DNA from: Actinomadura harenae
GTDB lineage: Bacteria; Actinomycetota; Actinomycetes; Streptosporangiales; Streptosporangiaceae
Length of the DNA stretch: 64,000 nucleotides
Direction of reading: 5' to 3'
NCBI RefSeq assembly: GCF_003696215.1
Contig: NZ_RFFG01000022.1
Location: forward strand, 1-64,000
Part shown: positions 9,177-17,000 of the stretch, piece after piece
How positions within the stretch are numbered: position 1 is the stretch's first letter
Layout: every line of letters begins with the position of its first letter
The notes under the pieces: model-generated
Told to the model about the DNA's origin: nothing
The model's database searches: none
The model's input: only the letters and a program-made list of their open reading frames with translations
Position numbers and translations under genes: made by a program

Positions 9177-9199
9177 CTTTTTGTCAGGCAGACAAAAAG
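9177..9199. promoter_or_regulatory. Perfect inverted repeat, candidate operator of the NUDIX regulator
   Basis: CTTTTTGTC (9177-9185) and GACAAAAAG (9191-9199) are perfect 9-bp complements separated by AGGCA. The repeat ends 14 bp upstream of the NUDIX ATG. Its A/T runs stand out against high-GC surroundings. The position and symmetry suit a dimeric winged-helix repressor bound over the promoter or leader. Confidence 0.6.
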
Positions 9200-9299
9200 T
9201 GCCTTAGGGCTGACGTGTTGGCTATTCCCTCGTCACCGATCGGCAAGGTCCGCGGCAGGCGGGGAACCGGTCCGGGCTTGTTCTGGTCTGCCGGGCTTA

Positions 9300-9770
9300 C
9301 AGGTGTACCCGGCCGGACATGCCGCGCGGTCCCGAGGTCGCGCCACCGCGGCGGGTGCGCAGGTAATCTCCGCTGTCCAGCGGAGTAGGCCGATGGTGCA
9401 TTCGATGATGTAGCGGTGGACGCCCAGGCCGGAGCCGTGCGAGGGCTTGCGCTGGGCGCTGACCGGTTGATGCCTCGATTCCAGACCAGTCGCCGGTGCT
9501 TGTCGTGGTCGTAGCCCCGATCGGCGACATCCGCCTGGTGCAATTCGGCCGGGCGCGCCTGCACGTAAGCCCGACCCGAACCCCAGCTCCTGAGGCAGGA
9601 GTCCCCACCGGATCCTGGTGCAGGACGAACAGGATCCCGCACAGCAACTTCTGGTCGTCCAGTTGCTTGCAGCCCGTGTGGACGCTTGCGCCGCTCGACC
9701 TTCGGCAGCGTGGCTCGATGTTTCTCGACGAGCTGTTGCGGGCGATGGGTAGTGGTCAAGCCGGGAGGTG
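9300..9770 (-). pseudogene. Degenerate IS5-family transposase
   Basis: Three minus-strand frames carry consecutive pieces of an IS5-type DDE transposase: LLCGILFVLHQDPV, then a frame change to pieces resembling the PQELGFGSG region, then ADRGYDHDKHRRLVWNRGI, then GLGVHRYIIECTIGLL. Frameshifts and an internal deletion, which has removed much of the middle, make it non-functional. It lies between the NUDIX operon and the conjugative-element genes and may mark a recombination scar. Confidence 0.7.
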
Positions 9771-9778
9771 CCTGCCGT

Positions 9779-10180
9779 TTACCTGCGTCGTTCGTCCCTG
9801 GAGTAGTCCGGCTTCAGGTGAAGGATTCGAGGAGATCTGTGGGGGCTGAGCTCGCTGGCAGGTGAGGGGTGACGCCCGAAGCTGCGGTACTGCCCAATGC
9901 CGGGGGCCTTTGATGCCGGTTGTTGCGGTGCCGGCTGAGCCGTGGGAAGGACGGCGGTGAGGTCCCTACGAGTGGGCCACTTGACGGCGAATCCCAGCAG
10001 GATGAACCAGCCGATGATCGTCGGACAGGCCAGGATGTTGAGCAGGAAGAGGACCAGGACGTCCGCGATCTCGGCGCCGCGAACCGCCGCGATGAGTGTG
10101 GGCAGGAACGCGATGAGCGCCAGGACGATGACCGCGGTGAGCACGAGCGCGAGCCCGGTTCCACCCGAGGGGAGCGGCAT
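9779..10180 (-). CDS. Superinfection-immunity-like membrane protein
   Basis: 133 aa. Two hydrophobic helices (about residues 10-33 and 40-65) separated by a short RGAEIAD loop, then a polar, Pro-rich tail. The pattern LIAFLPTLIAAVRG followed by LNILACPTIIGWFILLG matches the superinfection immunity (Imm_superinfect) family, originally from phage T4 Imm and widespread on mobile elements. The ATG start is preceded by GGAGG six bases upstream. The Arg/Pro/Ser-rich last ~50 residues are unlike the family core and probably disordered. Whether it blocks DNA entry is inference. Confidence 0.65.
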   Translation of the reverse strand: MPLPSGGTGLALVLTAVIVLALIAFLPTLIAAVRGAEIADVLVLFLLNILACPTIIGWFILLGFAVKWPTRRDLTAVLPTAQPAPQQPASKAPGIGQYRSFGRHPSPASELSPHRSPRILHLKPDYSRDERRR

Positions 10181-10198
10181 GGCGTGCCTCCGTTTCGT

Positions 10199-11098
10199 TC
10201 AGTGGTTGAGTTGGCGGGTCCGCTCGGAGATCTGAGCGGAGTGTCGATCATTGGTCGGTCGGCCGTTGGGAACTGCGGTGGGCATCGCGAGGACCTCGTC
10301 GATCGTGAAGGGAAACGCAGTATCGGAGAGTGCGGCCTCTGGAGTGTCGATGCCGCTTCCGGCTCTGCGTTCGGAGTGGAGAGGCACTGCCTCGGCGATG
10401 ACGTTCTCGGGGAGGTTGGTGGCTACCTCGAGCATGGTGCGCAACTCGATCGGGCTTGGGACATGGCCTTTCTCGCCAGCTTTGCTGCGAAGCGTGTCGG
10501 CGATGTCACGAGCACGTTCGCGCTGCCGGACTGCTTCAAGGTCCGTTCGAGTCGGGCCGTGCGGGTTCGCCGCCCAGGTGGCGCCATCACCCTCAGACAA
10601 GGCTGCACGAGGTATCGGCGGGTCACCGGGGCGACTGTGTGGTGCGCGGGTGAAGAAGGGGGCGGATTCCCGCATGGCCTCCAGCCGTTCCCTCCCCTCG
10701 GCGCGAAGTTCGTCATAGCGCTGCATCGCGTACGGGTGGAGCTCTCGGAGCCGAGCTTCACATTTGTCGGCAGCGGATCGAGCCGAGGTGAGGCTGTCGA
10801 TGTAGGGGTTCGCCGCAGCCCAGGATCGTCCGGTCTCGTAGAGGTCGGCCTGCTGTAGCCACTCGCGGTCGTGTGCAGGGGCCCAGCGGGCTCGAGCTTC
10901 GTCGCGCATCGCACGGAGCGCGGTGTCTTCGCGGCGTACTGCCGCATCGTCTCGAGCTTGGCGCGCCTTGTTCATCCGGCGGGTGAGAGCGTCGTGGCCC
11001 TGCTTGAGCGCTGCGGTGACGGTGATCAGCTGCACCATGCGCTGGCCGCTGAGGGTGAGGGCCTCGGCGAACGGGTCGGGATGGTGGTTCTCACTCAC
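10199..11098 (-). CDS. Hypothetical mobile-element protein, helical, 299 aa
   Basis: No family recognised. The GTG start is backed by AGGAG seven bases upstream. Residues ~10-150 are strongly helical and charged (RMNKARQARDDAAVRREDTALR), consistent with a coiled coil or a DNA-associated helical bundle. The last 150 residues are less ordered. It lies between the primase and the superinfection-immunity-like gene in the same orientation, so it is probably part of the element's replication/maintenance operon. Confidence 0.65.
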   Translation of the reverse strand: MSENHHPDPFAEALTLSGQRMVQLITVTAALKQGHDALTRRMNKARQARDDAAVRREDTALRAMRDEARARWAPAHDREWLQQADLYETGRSWAAANPYIDSLTSARSAADKCEARLRELHPYAMQRYDELRAEGRERLEAMRESAPFFTRAPHSRPGDPPIPRAALSEGDGATWAANPHGPTRTDLEAVRQRERARDIADTLRSKAGEKGHVPSPIELRTMLEVATNLPENVIAEAVPLHSERRAGSGIDTPEAALSDTAFPFTIDEVLAMPTAVPNGRPTNDRHSAQISERTRQLNH

Positions 11099-11124
11099 GG
11101 GTGGTCTCCTGTGGCTTGGCTGCG

Positions 11125-13083
11125 TTAGCGGCTGGGGCGACGGGACGGGCGGTGCGTGGAAGTGGGGGACGTCCTGCCGGGGAGGGGGCTGTGTTCGGGG
11201 GCGGGCGGTGCCGGGATGTCCGGGCTGATGGCGTCGGCGACCAGGGTGGTGACGATGTTGGAGGGAACTCCGGTTGCCGTGGCCACTCGGGGGACCTGGC
11301 GGGTGATCTCGCTCTGGGGCATCTGGGCGATGAGGCCGGCGGCGGCGCGGGCAGCGGCCACCTGGTGCTCGGCGTGGTCGAGCGTTCCTCCGAAACGGTC
11401 GATCTGTGCGTCCACGACCAGGTCAGCCAGGGGAACCACGGATCGTAGTGCTTCGTGTACGTTCACAGATCCTTGGTAGCGCAGAATGTCGGCCGGGTCC
11501 TGGTCTTTGGGAAGAATGACGGCGTCGATGGGCCCGTTGACCTGCAGGAGTGTCTTCCAGGTGCGCAGCATCGCGCGTTGTCCGGGGGCGTCGCCGTCCA
11601 GTGCGAGGACCAGGCCGACGGTGTCGAGGTCGGCGTGGCGGTGGAGGATCGCCAGGTGCTCGGTGGTGAGCGTGGTGCCGCAGGGAGCGAGTGGTGCGAG
11701 GCCGTCTGGGGCGGCTGTGGCGACGGCGATGACGTCCAGGGGGCCTTCGACCAGGAGTGGACGGGCTCCGGTGCTCAGCCGGTCGCGGTGTTCGTGGAGG
11801 CCGAACAGGGTTTGGCTCTTGTTGAACAGGCTGGTGGTGGGGGTGTTGAGGTACTTGGGTCCGCGGCCGGTGTCGGGTCGGCGGCCGATGAAGCCGACCA
11901 CTGTGCCGTCCGGCGTTCGGAGGGGGAGGACGAGTCGGTCGCTGAACAGGGGCCGTCGTCTGTTGCCGGTGTCGCGGGTGAGTCCGGCGTCTTGGAGCGT
12001 GGAGTCGGTGAAGCCGAGGGTCTTGAGGTGTTCGAGCATGCCTTGGGTGGGGGCGTATCCGATGGTCCATGTGTCCAGGGCCGCTGGGGGGATGCCGCGT
12101 TCGGTCAGGTACTTGGGCACCCAGCTGTCCGGGAGGCGTGCGCGGAAGTAGTCGTGTGCTTGGGCTAGGGCCTTGACCAGGTCCTTCGGTTGAGGTTCGG
12201 GTGCTGCTCGGGCCGTTGCGGTTGGGGTTGCGGAAGGGGCTGGGGGTGTTGGTGGTGAGGACTCCAGGCGACGGCGGATCTGCTGGGATGCACGGACGAT
12301 CTGTGTGGCGGTGTTGCTGGCCGCGTTCAGAGCAGGCGCTCGAGGGTCGGTTCCGGCCCAGGAGCTGATGAGGGGGAAGCGGATCTCGCCGGGGTCGGCT
12401 CCGAGGTGGGTCAGGGTGAGGTAGGCGATCGAGTCGGCGCGGACGCGGCGGACGCCTCGGCAGGGTGTCTGGGGATCCGGGTCGGGGTGTTCGCCGCTTT
12501 GAAGGACGTGGCTGAGCTGGTGGGCCATGACGGTCAGGGCGAGTTCGTCGTCGAGTTCGCCTGGGAGGACGATTCGGCGGTTGGGGCGTCCCAGGTAGGG
12601 CCAGGTTCCCCGGTCGACGTAGACCCCCAGGTCGGCGGCGACTCGCAGGAGTCGTTCGAGCGCGTCGGATGTCGGAGCGGGCTGGGTGGGCGGGGTGCTG
12701 TCGAGGGCGGGGCCGTCGGTTTGGGTGATGTCGAATCCGGAGTACGGGACGTCCTGGCGGGAGATGAGCCGGATGCCGTGTTCTCCCTTGCGGACCTGGC
12801 GGCTGTGGGCCTGCCAGTCGTTGTAGGTCCGGATCTCTGTTGCTGCGGCGTGCTGTGCGCCGATCAGCAGTGTGTTGGTGAATCCGAATCGTCCGTGCCG
12901 GTCGGCCAGGTTGAGCCATGCCGTCCAGGCGAGTCGTCCGTCGAGGAGTTGGCGGGTCTGGTGGTCGGCGATGCCGCGCAGTGCGGCGAGTTGCTGTTGC
13001 CGTTGTTCGTCGGCTTGTCGGACGCCGGCACTGGGGGTGGTGTCGGCGTCCGGGCCGGGCGGGGTGAGGTCGGCTGAGGTCAT
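11125..13083 (-). CDS. ArdC-like/TOPRIM primase of a mobile element
   Basis: 652 aa. The N-terminal ~130 residues resemble the ArdC N-terminal ssDNA-binding domain (RFGFTNTLLIGAQH, YNDWQAHSRQVRKGEHGIRL). The second half resembles DnaG: a catalytic-core start (YLTERGIPPAALDTWTIGYA, DRLVLPLRTPDGTVVGFIGR), a TOPRIM segment (LLVEGPLDVIAVA) and an acidic motif (LALDGDAPGQRA). It probably primes replication of the transferred strand after conjugation. A longer frame exists, but ATG at 13083 overlaps the upstream stop by 4 nt (ATGA), so it is taken as the start. The DnaG zinc-binding N-terminus is absent and replaced by the ArdC-like part. Confidence 0.85.
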   Translation of the reverse strand: MTSADLTPPGPDADTTPSAGVRQADEQRQQQLAALRGIADHQTRQLLDGRLAWTAWLNLADRHGRFGFTNTLLIGAQHAAATEIRTYNDWQAHSRQVRKGEHGIRLISRQDVPYSGFDITQTDGPALDSTPPTQPAPTSDALERLLRVAADLGVYVDRGTWPYLGRPNRRIVLPGELDDELALTVMAHQLSHVLQSGEHPDPDPQTPCRGVRRVRADSIAYLTLTHLGADPGEIRFPLISSWAGTDPRAPALNAASNTATQIVRASQQIRRRLESSPPTPPAPSATPTATARAAPEPQPKDLVKALAQAHDYFRARLPDSWVPKYLTERGIPPAALDTWTIGYAPTQGMLEHLKTLGFTDSTLQDAGLTRDTGNRRRPLFSDRLVLPLRTPDGTVVGFIGRRPDTGRGPKYLNTPTTSLFNKSQTLFGLHEHRDRLSTGARPLLVEGPLDVIAVATAAPDGLAPLAPCGTTLTTEHLAILHRHADLDTVGLVLALDGDAPGQRAMLRTWKTLLQVNGPIDAVILPKDQDPADILRYQGSVNVHEALRSVVPLADLVVDAQIDRFGGTLDHAEHQVAAARAAAGLIAQMPQSEITRQVPRVATATGVPSNIVTTLVADAISPDIPAPPAPEHSPLPGRTSPTSTHRPSRRPSR

Positions 13084-13418
13084 CGCTGCTGGTGGTCCAG
13101 CATCCAGACGAGCAGGCGGGCGATGGACTGGACGTCGCTGGTCGGGCCGAGGAGGCGTCCGTGGGCGGTGACGTAGGCGTAGGTTCCTTCGCTTCCCGCG
13201 CACATCACGGTCTCGTGCCAGCCGTTCTTGTGGACTCGCAGCCGCCAGATGCGGTTGCGGGGCCGGGTGAGGCGTGTCCGGACGCCGAGGGCCGTCAGTA
13301 CGGCGCGCAGTCGGTTGAGGCCGACTTCGCGCGCCCGCTGGTCGGGGTCGTCGTGGCCGCGTGTTCTTGGTGCGGGGACGTTCTGGTTGGTGGCGGACGA
13401 CGAGGTGGGTGTGGTCAT
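13080..13418 (-). CDS. Hypothetical protein coupled to the primase gene, 112 aa
   Basis: No family recognised. ATG at 13418 has GGAGG eight bases upstream; an in-frame GTG three codons earlier lies inside that ribosome site and is less likely. Residues ~35-112 look folded, with alternating strands and Trp/His (NRIWRLRVHKNGWHETVMCA, then a helix RLLVWMLDHQQR). Its stop overlaps the primase start, so the two proteins are probably made together. It may be an accessory DNA-binding protein, but nothing in the sequence proves it. Confidence 0.65.
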   Translation of the reverse strand: MTTPTSSSATNQNVPAPRTRGHDDPDQRAREVGLNRLRAVLTALGVRTRLTRPRNRIWRLRVHKNGWHETVMCAGSEGTYAYVTAHGRLLGPTSDVQSIARLLVWMLDHQQR

Positions 13419-13423
13419 GAGCG

Positions 13424-13639
13424 TCACCTCCAGCAGATGATCGTTAACGAAGCGCGAATCTCATCAACTAAAGTTGTTGGCGCTTCGACAGTGCCCGCCT
13501 GGTGAAGGAATGTCAACCATGAGCGCTGCGTCGGTCGGATCGTTTCCTGGAGTTGTCGCAACGTGTCGGTGGGCGTATCCCTGCGGGCGAGTCGGTGGAG
13601 CTCGCTGGAGGTGCCACGCCCCGGGCGCCGGGTGTCCAT
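13424..13639 (-). CDS. Possible small protein upstream of primase operon
   Basis: A 71-codon frame whose stop lies in the ribosome site of the next gene. It starts just inside an AT-rich patch (13649-13684). Its last 25 codons are AT-rich and overlap inverted repeats, so the end is more like a promoter than coding sequence. No homology recognised. Listed only because of position and orientation. Confidence 0.25.
   Translation of the reverse strand: MDTRRPGRGTSSELHRLARRDTPTDTLRQLQETIRPTQRSWLTFLHQAGTVEAPTTLVDEIRASLTIICWR
13442..13487. promoter_or_regulatory. Nested inverted repeats upstream of the primase operon
   Basis: CGAAGCG (13448-13454) pairs with CGCTTCG (13481-13487), and between them CAACT-AA-AGTTG (13465-13476) forms a second palindrome. 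The stretch is AT-richer than its surroundings and ends about 25-70 bp upstream of the start at 13418. It looks like an operator/promoter region for the element's replication genes. Confidence 0.4.
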
Positions 13640-13648
13640 GTGCGTACT

Positions 13649-13684
13649 GTGAGTATATGACTACATAGTGTTATATTATGAAGC
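13649..13684. other. AT-rich island between the primase operon and the PKS
   Basis: A ~36-bp patch (TATATGACTACATAGTG then TTATATTATG) in sequence that is otherwise about 70% GC. It lies between the minus-strand replication genes and the plus-strand PKS and could be a promoter for either, a DNA-unwinding site or an insertion scar. The rest of the 13.64-14.08 kb gap has no recognised gene apart from the weak frame at 13838. Confidence 0.4.
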
Positions 13685-13837
13685 TGTTCCCGCGCTGCCG
13701 ACCCTCGTAGGGGTCCTCATGACTCCGACCTTCTGATGCGCCGCGTCCGGTGCGCCGCATGGGCGTGCCAGTACCGCCGTGGTGGCGGCGTCGATCACTT
13801 TGGGTGACGCACGGGACTGTGTGGGAGGAGTGCGCGG

Positions 13838-14071
13838 ATGCGCTCGTCGGAACAGGCCCTTGCGGGGCGGGGCGAGGTGACAACGGTGGTGCCGGAGGGG
13901 GGACCGTCGGGTCGAGGCCGGATGCGCCGGCCCGCCGGTGACGGCTCGAGGATCTCGGTGCCGTTGGGCGGCCGTGGTCATCGCTTCGAGCGCGGCGCGG
14001 AGCGTGCGGTGGTCGACGGGCACGAGGCGCCGGTGAACCGGCGGTCGTGCACCGGCGCGAACGCGGAGTGA
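13838..14071 (+). CDS. Possible small leader ORF before the PKS
   Basis: 77 codons starting ATG after GGGAGGAG and ending 7 bp before the PKS start, which would allow coupled translation. Composition is Arg/Gly-rich with no hydrophobic segment and no recognised family. It could be a real small gene or a chance frame in GC-rich leader DNA. Confidence 0.3.
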   Translation: MRSSEQALAGRGEVTTVVPEGGPSGRGRMRRPAGDGSRISVPLGGRGHRFERGAERAVVDGHEAPVNRRSCTGANAE

Positions 14072-14078
14072 GGCCGTC

Positions 14079-17000
14079 GTGTCGGCGTCGCGGGAGCGAT
14101 CCATTGCGGTGATCGGGGTCGGCTGCCGGTTCCCCGGAGGTGTGGATTCGGCCGCGGGGTTGTGGCGGCTGGCGGCGGAGGGGCGGCAGACGGCTGGGCC
14201 GGTGCCGGCCGACCGGTGGGATGCGGCGCGGCTGGCGGCGTTGCATGATCCGGGGCTGGTGGCGAGGGCGGCGCAGGGTTGCTTCCTGGACGGGGACGTG
14301 TGGTCGTGGGATCCGCGGGCGTTCTCGGTGGCGGCGAACGAGGAGCGGTGGGTGGATCCGCAGTTCCGGCTGCTGATGGAGGTGGCCTGGGAGGCGGTGG
14401 AGCACACGGGTGTGCCGATGGACCGGATGCGCGGGTCCAGAACGGGCGTGTACGTCGGGACGTACGCCCCGGACAATCTGTTCCGTGAGGCGCGGCCGGT
14501 GGAGGACGCGCCGAACAGTTCGTACCTGTTCGGGAACTTCACCGCGGGGGCGGCGGGGCGGGTGGCGTTCGCGATGGATCTGCGCGGGCCGGTGATGGTG
14601 GTGTCCACGCACTGCTCGTCGGGGCTGGTGGCGATGGACGTGGCGTGCGGGGCGCTGACGTTGGGCGAGTGCGACATGGCGCTCGCGGGCGGGGTGCTGC
14701 TGATGTTGTCGCCGGAGACGCACTATTTCGAGGCGCCGCTGCTGCTGTCGGAGCGGGGGGCGTGTCTCGCTTTCGACGCGCGCGCGGACGGGTATGTGCG
14801 CGGCGAGGGCGCCGGGGTGCTGGTCCTCCAACGATTGGAGGACGCGTTGGAGGCGGGCGCCCGGGTGCTGGCGGTGATCCGCGGCAGTGCGGTGAACAAC
14901 GACGGGCAGGCCGGCCGATTGACGGCGCCGTCGACGGACCTGCAGCAGCGGGTGTTCCGGGAGGCGGTCGCCAGGGCCGGGGTCGATCCTGGTGACGTGG
15001 GTTTGGTCGAGGCGCACGGGCCGGGTACGGCGTTGGGCGATCCGATCGAGTACACCTCGATCCAGGCGGTGTACGGCCAGGGGCGCGGCAGGTGCGCGCT
15101 GGGCTCGGTCAAGACGAACATCGGGCACAGCGAGCCAGTGTCGGGGATCGCCGGGGTCATCAAGGCGGTGGAGTGCCTGCGGCGCGGGCGGGTTCCGCCG
15201 AACCGCGGTTTCGAGGTCTGGAATCCCGCGATTCCGCGCGCGGAGGAGTCGCGGCTGTTCGTCCCGACCGATCTCACCGATTGGCCGGTGGCCGGCGCGG
15301 CCCGGCTGGCGGCGGTCTGCTCCTACGGGGTGACCGGCACCAACGCCCATACGATCCTGGAGGCCGCGCCGTCCGGGCCGTCGCGGCGGGCGCGGGCGTC
15401 GCAGGCCCGGCTGTTCCTGGTCTCGGCCGGATCGGCGGGTGCGCTGTCGGCGGGGGCGGAGCGGCTGGGCGCCTGGATCGAGGGTGACGGCGCGGAGTGC
15501 GATCTCGCCGACGTCGCGCACACGCTGGCGGTCCGGCGCCGGCACGCCGACCACCGGCTCGCGGTGGTGGCGGGTACGCGCGGTGAGCTGGCCGGGCGGG
15601 AGCGGGTGGTGACGGGTGTCCCTGTGCTGCCGCCCGATCATGCGGGGCCGGTGTTGGTGTTCACGGGGCAGGGCTCGCAGCGGCCCGGAATGGGCCGCGC
15701 GCTGCTGGCGTCCGAGCCGGTGTTCGCAGCCGCCGTCGACGAGCTCGAGCCGCTGGTCCGGGCGGAGTCCGGTCTGTCGCTGCGCGAGATGATCGCCGGG
15801 CCGGGGGAGTTGACGGGCATCGAGCGGATCCAGCCCGCGCTGTTCGGGGTGCAGGTGGCGTTGGCGGCGCTGTGGCGGTCGTGGGGGGTGGTGCCGGCGG
15901 CGGTGATCGGGCAGTCGCTGGGGGAGGTGGCCGCGGCGGTGGTGGCCGGGGTGCTCAGCCCGGCCGACGGCGCGAAGGTCATCTGCCGCCGGTCGGCGCT
16001 GCTGTCCACCATCTCCGGTGGTGCGATGGCCTCGGTCCTGCTGGACGCCGGGACCGTTCGGGCGGCCCTTGGCGAGGTCGGCGCGGACGGTGTGTGCGTG
16101 GCCGTGGAAGCGGGGCCGGGCATCACGGTGATCTCCGGGGACGTGGCGCAGGTGGCCGGTCTGGTCGAGCGGTGGAACGCGGCCGGGGGTCGTGGCCCGG
16201 GCGATCGATGTGGAGGTCGCCTCGCACTCGCCGCAGGTCGACCCGATCCTGGGAGACCTGCACGCCGTGCTGGCCGATCTCTCCGGTACGGCGCCTGGCG
16301 GCGGGTTCTTCTCCACGGTGAGCGAGGATCCGTGTGCTCCGGGTCCGCTGGACGCGGGGTACTGGGTGCGTAACCAGCGGGGTACCGTCCGGTTCCGCGC
16401 GGCCGTGGCCGCGGCGCTGGCGGCGGGGCACCGGCTGTTCGTCGAGTGCGCCGCGCATCCGCTGGCGGTACGGCCGATCATGGACACCGCGCGTGCCGCC
16501 GGAATCCATGACGCGGTCGCGGTCGGCAGCCTCCGCACGGGGATGGGCGACAGGGAGGCGTTCCTGCTGAACGTCGGTGCCGTGCACTGCGCCGGCTTCG
16601 ACGGCATCGACTGGGCCGGCCGCTACGGTGACGGCGATCTCGTCGATGTCCCGGCCACGACGTGGGAGCGGCGGCGGTACGGCGGCGACGAACCCGCGTA
16701 TCGCCTGGTCGCTCCCGGCCTGGTCGGTGCGGACCAGCACCCGCTGCTCGGCGGGCACGTGCAGGACCCGGCCGACCCCGGGCGGCATCTGTGGCAGACA
16801 CCGATCGGCCCGGGCCGGCTGCCATGGCTGGCCGACCACCGCGTCTCGGATGTGCCGGTGCTGCCCGGCACCGGATACGCCGAGATGATGCTGGCCGCCG
16901 CCGCTCAGGTGTACGGCGTCGACCGGGTCGCCGTCACCGGTCTGCACGTCGGCAGCCCGCTCGTCCTGGACCCCGAGCCGGTGGTCACCACCCGGCTTGT

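Noticed and set aside
13671..16607. Minus-strand frame of 978 codons across the PKS start
   Set aside because: Arg/His/Pro-rich shadow of the KS and AT domains, which carry clear catalytic motifs on the plus strand.
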